This document shows, in pieces, positions 48,295 through 58,078 of a DNA stretch of 64,000 nucleotides. The number at the start of each line of letters is the position of its first letter. Positions within the stretch are counted from its first letter, which is position 1. The position numbers and the translations under genes are program-made. The notes under the pieces are model-generated. The model had not been told where the DNA came from. It worked only from the letters and a program-made list of their open reading frames with translations, and made no database searches. The DNA is from BACL21 sp038141525 (GTDB lineage Bacteria > Bacteroidota > Bacteroidia > Flavobacteriales > Flavobacteriaceae). The DNA lies in contig JAYQIF010000004.1 in the NCBI GenBank assembly GCA_038141525.1, forward strand, positions 1-64,000. The letters run 5' to 3'.

Positions 48295-49068
48295 TTAATC
48301 TGAAATCGAAAATCGCCTAGTCTTGTGGTCAAAGCGCACCAAATCGCTTTGGAACATTTCGCCGATAATGCCCTGGTCGATGATTTCTTGTGTTGAGCCC
48401 GTATTGATTCGGCCGCCATGGACACTTATGATTTGATCTGCCAAATCCAGTGCTAAATCAATATCATGCGTAGCATATGCCACGGACTTTTTATGTTCTT
48501 GGGCTAAAGTTTTTAATAGCTTGAGCGTTTGTGCCTTATTGACTAGATCTAAATGAGTAGTTGGCTCATCTAAGAGAATGATTGGCGTGTCTTGTGCAAG
48601 TGCTCGAGCAATCGAAACGCGCTGCATTTGACCATCACTTAGGGTGCCGCATTTTTTATCAAGCAGCTCGCTGAGGTTTGTCGCTTCTATGGCTTGTTCT
48701 ATAGACAGGTGATCTTCAACGCTCAAAGTCCCGAGCCAATTGGTATAGGGGACACGTCCTAGGGCCACGAATTCCGCAACGCTCAAGTGCTGCGAAAATT
48801 CTTTTTTGGTCAGGACCAAGGCAAGATATTTTGATCGTTCCCAATGAGAAAACTCTTCTATATTTTGGCTTTGGATCAAAACTGATCCAGTCAAAGGTTT
48901 CAGTTGCCCTGATAATGTATTGAGTAGTGTCGATTTTCCCGAGCCATTTGGGCCGATAACGGCAGTAAGTTGTCCAGGAAAAAGATTCAGGTTAACTTCT
49001 TTGGCCAAAATAACTGAGTCTTCAGCCCCTTTGTTGTATCCGATTGATATGTTTTTTGTTATTAACAC
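48295..49068 (-). CDS. btuD: Vitamin B12 / iron-chelate ABC transporter, ATP-binding protein
   Basis: A 257-residue ATPase with Walker A GPNGSGKST, signature LSDGQMQRVSIARA, Walker B IILLDEPTTHLD and the switch histidine in ATHDIDLAL. It is of the FecE/BtuD family. It begins with GTG 49068 (VLITKNISIGYNKG). It lies 20 bases after the permease and forms, with the permease and binding protein, an importer unit; the riboswitch-controlled TonB receptor next door points to cobalamin as substrate, by inference. Confidence 0.9.
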   Translation of the reverse strand: MLITKNISIGYNKGAEDSVILAKEVNLNLFPGQLTAVIGPNGSGKSTLLNTLSGQLKPLTGSVLIQSQNIEEFSHWERSKYLALVLTKKEFSQHLSVAEFVALGRVPYTNWLGTLSVEDHLSIEQAIEATNLSELLDKKCGTLSDGQMQRVSIARALAQDTPIILLDEPTTHLDLVNKAQTLKLLKTLAQEHKKSVAYATHDIDLALDLADQIISVHGGRINTGSTQEIIDQGIIGEMFQSDLVRFDHKTRRFSISD

Positions 49069-49088
49069 GATCTAAAGTCAAGCATCAT

Positions 49089-50114
49089 TTAAAACATTAA
49101 GTTTTTTTGGCGCATCAATATCCAAATGATCACAGGAGCGCCGATTATGGAGGTGATTGCATTAATAGGCAATGTGAGGCTGCTGAATGGAATTTGCGCC
49201 GCTGTATCGCACAAAAGCATGATGATACTGCCCCAAAGAAAACTTGCAGGTAAGGTTATTTTATGATCTGGTGTTTTCATGATTTGTCGCACTAAATGCG
49301 GCACTGCTAGTCCTATAAAAGCAATTGGACCGGCAAAAGCAGTAATGCTACCGGCCAAAATACTAGTGGATAATACCATGTATAATGTACTTTTTTTGAG
49401 CGATACTCCAAGACTTTGGGCGTATCGGGGCCCGAGCAGCAAGGCATTCATTGATTTTAATGACGCTATGCAAACCGATAGACCCAGAATTACACAGAAC
49501 GATAAAATGAGCACTCCGCTCCACGATAAATGCCCCAGTCCTCCAAAGGACCAAAATACAAATTGTTGCAGGGCTTCCGCACGACTAAAATAACTCAGTA
49601 CACTGACCACTGCCCCGGTAAGACTGCCGAACATCAGACCAATAATGAGTAGTGCCATCGCATCTTTAATTTTACTCGAAGCGCTAATCACAGCCAGAAG
49701 GACTAAAAAACTCCCTGCCGCCGAGGCAATAACTAGTGCCCAAGGCCCGGATAGTAATGCTGTCCCTAATCCACCAAACAAGCCAGATCCAAGCACTAAA
49801 ACAGCGACCCCTAGACTTGCACCACTGCTTATCCCCAAGACAAATGGTCCTGCCAATGGATTTCTAAAAAGCGTTTGCATCAGCAGTCCTGAAACGGACA
49901 AACCGCCCCCGACTAAAATTGCCGTTAGTGCTTTTGGAAGTCGATAATCATAAAGTATATAGTGCCAAGTTTCATTGATGTTTTGGCCAGTGAAAACGTG
50001 ACCAAAAATATAGTCAATGGGAATGTACACTGAACCCAAGCTCAAGCTAAGCAATACAGCCGTGATCAAAAGAAGCACCGGCCAAATAAAGACATGACTC
50101 ATTTTTTTGTTCAT
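49089..50114 (-). CDS. btuC: Vitamin B12 / iron-chelate ABC transporter, permease (FecCD/BtuC family)
   Basis: A 341-residue very hydrophobic protein with about ten membrane helices, typical of BtuC/FecCD. Family patterns: DYRLPKALTAILVGGGLSVSGLLMQTLFRNPLAGPFVLGISSGASLG (about 50-95), and the last third AGPIAFIGLAVPHLVRQIM. Its ATG overlaps the stop of the binding-protein gene by four bases (ATGA), so translation is coupled. Confidence 0.9.
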   Translation of the reverse strand: MNKKMSHVFIWPVLLLITAVLLSLSLGSVYIPIDYIFGHVFTGQNINETWHYILYDYRLPKALTAILVGGGLSVSGLLMQTLFRNPLAGPFVLGISSGASLGVAVLVLGSGLFGGLGTALLSGPWALVIASAAGSFLVLLAVISASSKIKDAMALLIIGLMFGSLTGAVVSVLSYFSRAEALQQFVFWSFGGLGHLSWSGVLILSFCVILGLSVCIASLKSMNALLLGPRYAQSLGVSLKKSTLYMVLSTSILAGSITAFAGPIAFIGLAVPHLVRQIMKTPDHKITLPASFLWGSIIMLLCDTAAQIPFSSLTLPINAITSIIGAPVIIWILMRQKNLMF

Positions 50115-51256
50115 GGACTCAGCGGCGTAAAGAATTTTGGCTGATAATCTTGTGGCATCAGCTCAGGATGCAATATATGAATCAAATCACTCAATACCCA
50201 TTCTGGATGCATCGAGGCCAGTTCGTAGTACAGGAGTCCGCCTGTCGGGCCTACAGCCTCACTAAAGGTAAAAACCTGTTTATCGCTAAAAGGCCTCAAT
50301 TTAGTGTAGGTTGGGCTGTTTTGTGCCATCTGAGCGTAACTGGTAAATTGTCCTGGCCCGATCCATACCTGTGCCTTATCACTGTATTGGAGTATTTCTT
50401 CGATATTCCACTGAAGACTTCCGGTACCCGGGGTGTCCTGCCATAGGTATTGACTATTGGCATCTTTTAGGAACTGTGCGGCCCAACTGTCGCCCTTTGG
50501 GGCATACCAAATGTCCTTATATAAAGCACCGCTGATTACTGTTGGAGTCTGTGTTGCGGTTTGGGCCAAAGCGCGCAGATTGAGATAGTCTTGCTCGATT
50601 TGATTAAAGATGGAATCTGACTTTGCTTGTTTGTCAAATAGCGCCCCAAAAACTTTAATCCATTCGGCCTTGCCCAGCGGGTGTTGCTCAGTCCAATCGC
50701 CATTATAAATTACCGGAATACAGCTATCTTTTACTTTTTCAAGGCCTTTTTGGGTTTGATCTATGCTAAAGGTCATTAACAGTTCAGGCTTCAAAGTCAG
50801 TAAAACCTCCATATTAAGGGCCTGGTTTTGTCCGAGTTCAGCCACTTTGCCTTGATCGATTAACGCTCGAGTTAAGGGAGAGGAAATATAATCTAGGTTG
50901 GGAAAGCCAACTAAAGCGTCTTGCTGATCGATCAATTCCAGAGGTGGAATATGGGTTGTGGAGGTGGCCACAATAGAGGCAATGGGGACTTCGATAATCT
51001 CATCTGGCAAAAATCCTTCAGGGGGAATAGCGCCTTTTTTGATCAAGGCGATTTGTTGATTGACCTGTCCTGTGTTTGGATCGAGTAGACTCAAAAGCGT
51101 ATACTGATCTGTTTTACTCAGGCAGAATCCTTTGGCGTATTTTACTTGCTGAGATTCGTCGCATATGGCCGGCTTATCGACCGTTTTATTTTGATGTTTA
51201 CAGGACAAAAAAATTGTACAACAAAGAACAATCTCATAAATATATTTCCATCGCAT
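50111..51256 (-). CDS. btuF: Vitamin B12 / iron-chelate ABC transporter, substrate-binding lipoprotein
   Basis: A 381-residue class III periplasmic binding protein. From ATG 51256 the N-terminus is a lipoprotein signal with acylated cysteine at 19 (FLSCKHQ). Patterns of the family: VATSTTHIPPLELIDQQDALVGFPNL, LLTLKPELLMTF, GDWTEQHPLGKAEWIKVFGAL and DSWAAQFLKDANSQYLWQ. A start at 51295 would add 13 unneeded residues. A TATTTTTG box (51267-51260, minus strand) lies three bases before the ATG, so the mRNA could be almost leaderless. It is divergent from the riboswitch-controlled TonB receptor, and stops with a genuine TGA. Confidence 0.87.
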   Translation of the reverse strand: MRWKYIYEIVLCCTIFLSCKHQNKTVDKPAICDESQQVKYAKGFCLSKTDQYTLLSLLDPNTGQVNQQIALIKKGAIPPEGFLPDEIIEVPIASIVATSTTHIPPLELIDQQDALVGFPNLDYISSPLTRALIDQGKVAELGQNQALNMEVLLTLKPELLMTFSIDQTQKGLEKVKDSCIPVIYNGDWTEQHPLGKAEWIKVFGALFDKQAKSDSIFNQIEQDYLNLRALAQTATQTPTVISGALYKDIWYAPKGDSWAAQFLKDANSQYLWQDTPGTGSLQWNIEEILQYSDKAQVWIGPGQFTSYAQMAQNSPTYTKLRPFSDKQVFTFSEAVGPTGGLLYYELASMHPEWVLSDLIHILHPELMPQDYQPKFFTPLSP

Positions 51257-51319
51257 GATCAAAAATAACCCAAATAATGTGGTCGCTGGTGGCATTTGCC
51301 GTATTTTTACTACGCTTTT

Positions 51320-51490
51320 GGTTTTTTTCAGTGTTGAAAAAATTAAAAGGGAATCTGGTGTAAATCCAGAGCTGTTCCCGCAACTGTAAGCTGCCTTAGT
51401 GATGAGGTCACCAATTCTTCAACCACTGTGCATTGGCATGGGAAGGGTGGTGCAACGAGTAAGTCAGGAGACCTGCCTTAAGTAAATAAC
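51320..51490 (+). promoter_or_regulatory. Cobalamin riboswitch
   Basis: The conserved core is easy to see: AAAAGGGAATCTGGTG, then GCTGTTCCCGCAACTGTAAG, CCACTGTGC, TGGCATGGGAAGG and the B12-box AGTCAGGAGACCTGCC at about 51463-51478. This is the adenosylcobalamin aptamer. A further hairpin (CCAACTTT with AAAGTTTGG, 51493-51517) follows and may be the expression platform. It should repress the TonB receptor gene starting at 51582 when cobalamin is plentiful. Confidence 0.95.
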
Positions 51491-51581
51491 GTCCAACTTT
51501 CGGGATAAAAGTTTGGGGGTAGGTATCTGGTGTTAGCACTGTGAAACATGCGTCCTTATAGTTCCGATCAATTATTTGATC

Positions 51582-53594
51582 ATGCAAATTCGTTATGGCC
51601 TTTTGGTTTTTATGATGGGATTTATTCCCGGGGTCTCGGCCCAAAATGTTGATTTGAATCAGGGTTCTCAGCTTCAGGATTCCTTGGAAATGTCCATAAA
51701 TACTTTGGCATTATCAGATGACGCCTTGAGCGGGCAAACGGTGCTCGACCAAGTGCTGATCAGCACAAAAGACTTGAATCTTCTGGTGAAGAACAACCCA
51801 GTACATTAGTGATTGATCAAAAAATGATCAAAGGCTTTGCTGGAGGGTCGGTCGCTAGTCTACTTAATCAAATAGGGGGTATAGAAATTAATGGCGCCAC
51901 TGGGCAACATGGTCAAAACTTAGGATATTATGTCCGCGGAGGCAATAATCGTCAAGTGTTGATTATGGTCGATGGGGCAGTAGTGAGTGATGCCTCAAGT
52001 ATTGCCTCAGATTTTGATTTGCGCCTTTTAGCTCTTGATCAAATTGAATCTATCTCAATTGTGAGGGGGCCTTCAAGTGTGCTTTATGGCTCAGGAGCCG
52101 CGACAGCGGTGATTTACATAAAAACCAAGCAATTCCAATCCAAGCAGACAAGTGTTACTTTGGCTCAGTCCCTTGGCACTAATCGGGATCTGGATGATTC
52201 CCCGCTTAGTGGTCTACAACGGGATCAATCAGTACGTCTAGTTGCGGGGCTGGGGTCGTGGCTTTTCCAAGCTCAGGCCGGTGTTCGCCATGCAGATGGC
52301 CTTTCTGCTGTAGCTCCTGCGAGGACTCAGCTCGACTTTGCTCCAGATCAATTTGGCCAGTTTAACACCCGTGCAGCGGTAAAATATATCTCGAAAAAGG
52401 GATGGTCCATGGCTCAATTTTTTGCCTATGATCGGATGCGTCAGGATTTTGACAGTTTTAACTACCAAGATGCACCCTTTCAAAGCAGTACTGAGCAGTG
52501 GCGTACAGGAGGTAGTTTTTATTATCAAGGAAGGAACTCGAGATATGAGTTCCACGATCAATGGTCCCAGACCAAAAAGAGATCAATACCGATTATCCCG
52601 CTGTTTACCAGGCGCTAAATTATAATGCGGATCAATTTATTACCACGCGAGTGGGGTGAAAATTTGAAACCGTGATCGGGACTCAGGGTGGCTGGTCTTC
52701 TATGGATTTAGCCCAGGTTAATGGCCCAGTAGCTCCTTTAAACACCGTATTCAGACACCGTGATTCCCGAACCTATTTTATTGATTCATATTTGAATATG
52801 GTATACCGCCCTTTAGAATCGTTTTCTATAGATTTAGGAGGGCGTTGGCACCACCACATGCGCTATGGCAATCAAGGGGTTTATCAGGTGAGTCCAAAAT
52901 ATACTTTTTCAAATTCGTGGGGACAGCTAAGTCTCTATGGACGTTATGGAACGGCGTTTATCGCTCCATCTCTGTACCAATTGTATGACCCAATTTACGG
53001 GAATCAGGCATTGGATCCTGAATTCAATACAAGTGGTGAAATCGGTTTGATTTGGCAAAAAAATAATGCTGAATTTGCTTTCAGGTGGTTTCAGCGGCAT
53101 GAGAAGCAAGCCGTCTTCTTTGCTTTGCTTGACCCCGATCTTTTCGTTTATCAATACGACAACAGCAGTGAGGATCAGCGCCGTTTGGCCTTGAGATTGA
53201 GGGCAAGGTTCAGCCGACATCTTGGTTAAATATGGTGTTGTTTTACACCTATGTTGGCGCACGTGATTTTGAACTTTTGCGCGTTCCGCCACACAAGTTA
53301 AACTGGCATATTTATGCAAGCCTAAACGACCGTGAAAAGCTAAGTATTCGATGGACTTGGTCTGACGTGCGTCGAGATCAGTTTTTTGATGCCATCACTT
53401 TTACCTCTAGTGCGATTAACCTACGCCCCTATCACTGGGTTGATCTAGTATATTCAGCTGAGCTTAATGAAGGACTCAGTGCTCAGCTGAGCATGACCAA
53501 CTTACTCAATCAGGAGGCTCAGCCGCTTTACAGGTACAGCGGACAAGGCAGGAATATTTTGCTGGGTTTGCGCTGGGCCTCCCGCAATAATTAG
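51582..53594 (+). pseudogene. btuB: TonB-dependent vitamin B12 receptor (BtuB-like), three frameshifts and one stop
   Basis: The corrected product is about 671 residues: signal peptide (MQIRYGLLVFMMGFIPGVSAQ), plug domain (GGIEINGATGQHGQNLGYYVRGGNNRQVLIMVDGAVVSD; SISIVRGPSSVLYGSGAATAV), and a beta-barrel ending SMTNLLNQEAQPLYRYSGQGRNILLGLRW. The riboswitch in front marks it as a cobalamin receptor of the outer membrane. One base is missing at each of 51781-51782, 52574-52578 (A5) and 53191-53192, and TGA (52657-52659) stands where TGG is expected (VGWKFETVIG). All four can be undone individually to give continuous homology. Confidence 0.85.
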
Positions 53595-53768
53595 TATGTA
53601 TTCATCGCCACAACACCCCATTTAGGATTCAACGGTTATTCTTTGGATAGATAATAATTGATGCCAAAGATTAATAAACATTTTCGCCTTGTAATTTTAA
53701 TAACTTTTCTCGGTGGGTGCTGTGAAAAGTCCTTATTTTAGTGCCTCAATTATAAAACTACAGACCTT

Positions 53769-54716
53769 ATGTCTAGCACTCCAGAACACATCAAATGTTT
53801 GATCATAGGATCAGGACCAGCAGGCTATACTGCGGCCATTTATGCTTCACGCGCTGATTTAAATCCAGTATTGTATACCGGACTTGAGCCAGGTGGTCAG
53901 TTGACCACAACCACTGAGGTCGATAACTTTCCTGGATATCCGGAAGGCGTCGATGGACCGACCATGATGGTTCAGTTGCAGCAACAAGCAGAGCGCTTTG
54001 GAACTCAGGTGCGCATAGGAATGGTAACTCAGGTTGAATTTAGTGATAAAGTTGGTGGGGTGCACAAAGTTATGGTGGATAACACTACAGAATTAACCGC
54101 CGATACCGTGATTATTTCTACAGGGGCTACGGCTAAGTATCTCGGCCTACCTAGTGTACAAAAATTGCGTGGTGGTGGAGTCTCAGCTTGTGCTGTATGC
54201 GACGGATTCTTTTATCGCGGTCAAGATGTGGCCATAGTCGGGGCAGGCGATACGGCAGCTGAGGAGGCAACTTATTTGGCCAATATCTGTAAATCTGTGA
54301 CCATGTTAGTGCGTCGCGATGAAATGCGCGCCTCAAAAGCGATGCAACACCGTGTATTTGGTATGAAAAACATTGATGTTCGCTTCAATACAGAGGTCGA
54401 CGAGGTGTTGGGTGATACGGTTGTAGAAGGTTTGCGCATGGTCAATAATCAAACCGAACAAAAGGAGGAAATCGCCATTACCGGACTCTTTATTGCCATT
54501 GGTCATAAGCCAAATACAGATTTGTTTAAAGGACAATTAGATATGGACGAAACAGGTTATTTAATCACCAAAGGCAAATCCACCAAAACAAATTTGCCTG
54601 GTGTATTTGCCAGTGGTGATGTCCAAGATAAGGAGTACCGACAAGCGGTTACTGCTGCGGGCACTGGATGTATGGCGGCCCTTGATGCTGAGCGTTATTT
54701 GGCCAGTTTGGAGTAA
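53769..54716 (+). CDS. trxB: Thioredoxin-disulfide reductase
   Basis: A 315-residue flavoprotein that uses NADPH to reduce thioredoxin. The FAD site is LIIGSGPAGYTAAIYASRA (11-29), the redox disulfide is C141-A-V-C144 (SACAVCDGFFY), the NADPH site is AIVGAGDTAAEEATYLA, and the second FAD signature is GVFASGDVQDKEYRQAVTAAGTG. Length and motifs are those of the family. It is transcribed alone, followed by a terminator. Confidence 0.97.
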   Translation: MSSTPEHIKCLIIGSGPAGYTAAIYASRADLNPVLYTGLEPGGQLTTTTEVDNFPGYPEGVDGPTMMVQLQQQAERFGTQVRIGMVTQVEFSDKVGGVHKVMVDNTTELTADTVIISTGATAKYLGLPSVQKLRGGGVSACAVCDGFFYRGQDVAIVGAGDTAAEEATYLANICKSVTMLVRRDEMRASKAMQHRVFGMKNIDVRFNTEVDEVLGDTVVEGLRMVNNQTEQKEEIAITGLFIAIGHKPNTDLFKGQLDMDETGYLITKGKSTKTNLPGVFASGDVQDKEYRQAVTAAGTGCMAALDAERYLASLE

Positions 54717-54732
54717 TCCGCACCATGACCTT

Positions 54733-54770
54733 AAGTATCCGATTATATTTTTCGGATTACTTTTCTTTTC
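54733..54770 (+). terminator. Terminator of trxB
   Basis: AAGTATCCGA and TCGGATTACTT pair with one bulge, followed by TTTCTTTTC. The right arm overlaps the stop codon of the convergent lipocalin-like gene. Confidence 0.65.
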
Positions 54771-55227
54771 TAATCATATAGACGTGCTTTTCTAGGGTGC
54801 CGTCGGCTTCGTACGATTGCAGACGATCCCCTTCTAGTCGCCAAACACTATCCATGTCGACGTGGGCTTGATCAGACTCATAATCATCGATAATGATTCC
54901 GCCAGAAGCGTCGTAGCGCCAAGTTAGCTCCGTGGTTTCTTTGTCTTCTACGTCTGGGCCATTCACTTTTAAGAGTGCTTTGCCCTTGGGTTTAAATTCG
55001 ATGGTAATATCGACCATTTCCAAAACCGAGTCAACAAACCCAGAAACCGAGCCAACGATCATCTTTTCGAATAGGTTTAGATCCTTTTTGGCGTCTTTCA
55101 TTGCGTTGTCGATATCGATGACCATATGCCAGGACCCCATTAGCTCTTTCTCATTGATTTTTTGTGCTTGAGCAATGTATCCGATTCCAAAGACCAGGGC
55201 TAAAATGATTAAATTTTGTTTGTTCAT
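54757..55227 (-). CDS. Exported lipocalin-like hypothetical protein
   Basis: A 156-residue protein with a signal peptide (MNKQNLIILALVFGIGYIAQAQ). The rest looks like a small lipocalin-type barrel: a first helix-strand (KELMGSWHMVIDIDNAMK), repeated short strands (DITIEFKPKGKALLKVNG; TELTWRYDASGGIIIDD), and DSVWRLEGDRLQSYEADG. The G-x-W near residue 31 is the lipocalin signature. It is followed downstream by trxB on the other strand. Function unknown. Confidence 0.65.
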   Translation of the reverse strand: MNKQNLIILALVFGIGYIAQAQKINEKELMGSWHMVIDIDNAMKDAKKDLNLFEKMIVGSVSGFVDSVLEMVDITIEFKPKGKALLKVNGPDVEDKETTELTWRYDASGGIIIDDYESDQAHVDMDSVWRLEGDRLQSYEADGTLEKHVYMIRKEK

Positions 55228-55310
55228 ATGCTAATGTTTAATAAGATGTAATTGTATTTTTTTGATTATTTGATTTTACATTTTGCTTCCGTGATTTTGA
55301 AGACTGTAAT

Positions 55311-56987
55311 TTAGGCGCGATTTACTTGTGTTTTAATATTGCCTTGTATTTCAATATTGATGTTTTTAATGTCCTGGGCATCTTCGTTTTTTGAGGATTT
55401 ATCATCATTTTCATCAGAAGCACAATCTAAGCACTTGAGTTCGCGATCCATGACTCTGAGATAATGTCCTTCATATCCAGAATCGAGCAGATCATTGTAG
55501 GCACGCGTGTTTTGGTGATAAGAATGCGTATTTGGATCAGCCCACAACACAGATCCAGCGGGCAGGTAAACAATAACCTCTACATATTGATCCCTGTATT
55601 TATGTTCTAAGGCAGTAGTCAAAAAAGGATCAAGTTCCAGGATGCCATCTGTAAACTGAATTTGATAATTGATGTGCATGGCTTTTTCTTGGGCCAGATC
55701 CAAAGAGGCACCATCAGCATAGCTATCGACCTTTATAAACCCTTGTTCCTTTTGGGTAGAACGAACAATCAGGCGAACATTATTGGTGACAATAATAGGG
55801 TTATTATCAGCGTCCATTTTTATGACAAAGTCGTCGTCACGCTCCGCGTAGCGTCCTGAAAGTAAACTTTGGTTCATGGTTAAGGTGATGCTGTCGTTTT
55901 TGGTTACGGGCAAAGGAATTTCTCTTTGAAACTGCCCGGTTACTGAGGAAAAGCTAGCGTGTTTTGCTCCAAAAAATATGAGGGCAAGGATTGAAGCGAT
56001 CCAAAGGGCAAAAATCAAGATTTTTGGCGTCCAACCCATTGATTTTAGATTTGGAATGAGCAATTTAAGTCCTACGATAAAGAGGACAATAAATGGGATG
56101 CCTACCGCTAAAAATACTATGGTAAGTAGGGCCCAAAATGGAATTTGTGCTACCGATACCGCTTGATAGTACTGAATTAAATCAGCTTGGCCCCAGAATT
56201 CCAATGATCCAGCAGAGAATAATCCAAAGGCAAGTCCCAGCAGGGTCGTAACACTAAAAATAAGCATGAGTACTCCAAGTATTTTGGCAAAGACAGTGAG
56301 CGCTCCTTTCAATAGATTGCCAATGAGCTCCACGATACGATTCGTTCCTCGCTTAACCTGATTGCCGTGTTTGTCGAAGTCGACAGATTTTACATTGTCA
56401 CTAAATTTGTAATACCCCTCCTTGACGCGTTTTTCAATATTTGAAATATTGATGGGCTCTCCCTTCATTTTTAATTTATCAGAGGTTGTTTTGGCTGCAG
56501 GGACCAAAATCCATAACAAAATGTAAATCATAAAGAATGTTCCGCTGGATAGAAAAAATAGCATGAGCCAAATCAGTCTAATCCAAAGGCAATCTACCCC
56601 TAAATAATGCCCAAGTCCCGAGGCGACACCACCGAGGTATTTATTTTCGTCATCGCGAAATAGCTGTTTTGGTGTTTTGGGCTCGGCATGAGCGTTTTTC
56701 GTATTGTTTTGAGCTGCATCATTATCAGGATCGAAGGCCTCAGGTTGCCCCATGATCTCAATAACCTCTTTAACGCGTCCTAGGGTGATGACCTGATCTT
56801 TGTTTGTGATTGATTCATTGAAAAGTTCGGCGATTCGGGCCTCAATATCGTCCATAATTTCAGCAATAGAGTCTTCTGGACTTAATGTGGCGCGAACAGC
56901 TTCTAAATAACTTCTCAGATGATTATAGGCGTTTTCATCAATATGAAAGAAGGTGCCGCCTAGATTGATATTTATTGTTTTGTTCAT
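55311..56987 (-). CDS. PspC domain membrane protein
   Basis: A 558-residue protein. The N-terminal part (1-95) is a small cytoplasmic domain (TININLGGTFFHIDENAYNHLRSYLEAVRATLSPEDSIAEIMDDIEARIAELF). The PspC domain is at 110-165 (FRDDENKYLGGVASGLGHYLGVDCLWIRLIWLMLFFLSSG), followed by three more membrane helices and a C-terminal extracytoplasmic beta-domain (about 360-520, with ITLTMNQSLLSGRYAERDDDFVIKMD). The PspC family is linked with envelope stress. The PadR gene upstream is separated by two bases, and both clearly form an operon. Confidence 0.9.
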   Translation of the reverse strand: MNKTININLGGTFFHIDENAYNHLRSYLEAVRATLSPEDSIAEIMDDIEARIAELFNESITNKDQVITLGRVKEVIEIMGQPEAFDPDNDAAQNNTKNAHAEPKTPKQLFRDDENKYLGGVASGLGHYLGVDCLWIRLIWLMLFFLSSGTFFMIYILLWILVPAAKTTSDKLKMKGEPINISNIEKRVKEGYYKFSDNVKSVDFDKHGNQVKRGTNRIVELIGNLLKGALTVFAKILGVLMLIFSVTTLLGLAFGLFSAGSLEFWGQADLIQYYQAVSVAQIPFWALLTIVFLAVGIPFIVLFIVGLKLLIPNLKSMGWTPKILIFALWIASILALIFFGAKHASFSSVTGQFQREIPLPVTKNDSITLTMNQSLLSGRYAERDDDFVIKMDADNNPIIVTNNVRLIVRSTQKEQGFIKVDSYADGASLDLAQEKAMHINYQIQFTDGILELDPFLTTALEHKYRDQYVEVIVYLPAGSVLWADPNTHSYHQNTRAYNDLLDSGYEGHYLRVMDRELKCLDCASDENDDKSSKNEDAQDIKNINIEIQGNIKTQVNRA

Positions 56988-56989
56988 GA

Positions 56990-57322
56990 CTATTTTTTTG
57001 ATGTGGTTAGGGCGTCAACAGCGTTTTGTAATTCGTTCCAAGTGTCTTGTAGTTCATTGAGGAACTCTTGTCCCTCAGCAGTGATGGCATAATATTTTCT
57101 CGGTGGACCACTGGTCGATTCTTCCCAGCGATACTGCAGGAGTCCGCTGTTTTTTAATCGGGTGAGTAGGGGATAGACTGTCCCTTCAACCACGAGCATT
57201 TTAGCCGATTTAAGCGTCTGCAAAAGGTCACTGGTGTAGGCTTCTTGATCCTGTAAAACGGACAAGATGCAAAACTCGAGTACACCTTTACGCATTTGTG
57301 CTTTGGTATTTTCTATATTCAT
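56990..57322 (-). CDS. PadR family transcriptional regulator
   Basis: A 110-residue winged helix protein of the PadR family: KAQMRKGVLEFCILSVLQDQEAYTSDLLQTLKSAKMLVVEGTVYPLLTRLKNSGLLQYRWEESTSGPPRKYYAITAEGQEFL. I chose ATG 57322 (MNIENTKAQMRKG), the usual beginning; seven further residues upstream to 57343 are possible but would overlap the promoter. It stands directly before the PspC gene, which it probably represses, as in other Flavobacteriaceae. Confidence 0.92.
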   Translation of the reverse strand: MNIENTKAQMRKGVLEFCILSVLQDQEAYTSDLLQTLKSAKMLVVEGTVYPLLTRLKNSGLLQYRWEESTSGPPRKYYAITAEGQEFLNELQDTWNELQNAVDALTTSKK

Positions 57323-57340
57323 TTCAAGTATTTTACATGG

Positions 57341-57348
57341 CAAATATA
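57341..57348 (-). promoter_or_regulatory. -7 element of the padR-pspC operon
   Basis: TATATTTG on the minus strand matches TAnnTTTG, 18 bases before the padR ATG. No clear TTG element at the right distance is visible. About 30 bases further upstream a 10-bp palindrome ATAGTACTAT lies where an operator might sit. Confidence 0.4.
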
Positions 57349-57546
57349 TATCTTATAGATGGTATTTTGTATTGCATAGTACTATATTAATTAAATTTTA
57401 ACATTTAGAGTTATTCATTTAATGCGATTAACCTGAAAATTTTCATTTCAATTTCGGTAAGCATTTGATGATTCGTGCAATGGAGTCGCATATAAATAAA
57501 ATTGCCAGGACAATAGTCATTTTTAAAATCTCATTATCTTGGCATT

Positions 57547-58011
57547 ATGAAACTCGTTAGGCCTTTTCAAGTCAATAGTTTTATGCTATTAAAATTACCA
57601 GCCGCATACATCTGTGGTGTAAGGCTAAAGACCATTGATCAAGACAGTGCTCGGGTTTCTGTACGTCATAGATGGATCAACCAAAATCCGTTTCGCTCAA
57701 TGTTTTGGGCGGTTCAGGGTATGGCGGCAGAGCTCGCCTGTGGTATGCTAGTCATGCAAGCCATTCGAAATGAAAGCCGGTCGATATCCATGCTATTGGT
57801 AGGAAGCCATGCTAAGTTTACCAAAAAAGCTACAGGACGTATTGAGTTTGAGTGTTTGGATGGCGCGGTGGCGAAACGTGGCGTAGCGCAGAGTTTAAGT
57901 CAAAGTGAAGGCGTACAATTTGATCTTACCGTTATCGGTAGGGATGCGCGCAGGGATATTGTCTCTGAATTTGTTTTTAATTGGTCCGTACGGACTCGAA
58001 GCGTCCAATAG
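57547..58011 (+). CDS. DUF4442 hot-dog-fold protein (thioesterase-like)
   Basis: A 154-residue protein of the DUF4442 family, which is related to PaaI-type acyl-CoA thioesterases: FMLLKLPAAYICGVRLKTIDQDSARVSVRHRWINQNPFRSMFWAVQGMAAELACGMLV. The helix with FRSMFWAVQGMAAELA is the hot-dog helix. Catalytic residues are not certain. It is followed 67 bases later by a small conserved gene on the same strand. Confidence 0.88.
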   Translation: MKLVRPFQVNSFMLLKLPAAYICGVRLKTIDQDSARVSVRHRWINQNPFRSMFWAVQGMAAELACGMLVMQAIRNESRSISMLLVGSHAKFTKKATGRIEFECLDGAVAKRGVAQSLSQSEGVQFDLTVIGRDARRDIVSEFVFNWSVRTRSVQ

Positions 58012-58078
58012 TAAAATTCTTTTTTTGTACTTTTGAATTGAAATATTTGATATTTCGACCTAACCAAAACCTCTAATT

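Noticed and set aside
5931..52659. TGA read as tryptophan (alternative genetic code)
   Set aside because: Two TGG-to-TGA sites suggested it, but TGA is a real stop elsewhere, for example at the btuF end where it overlaps the btuC start as ATGA, and TAA and TAG also interrupt genes.
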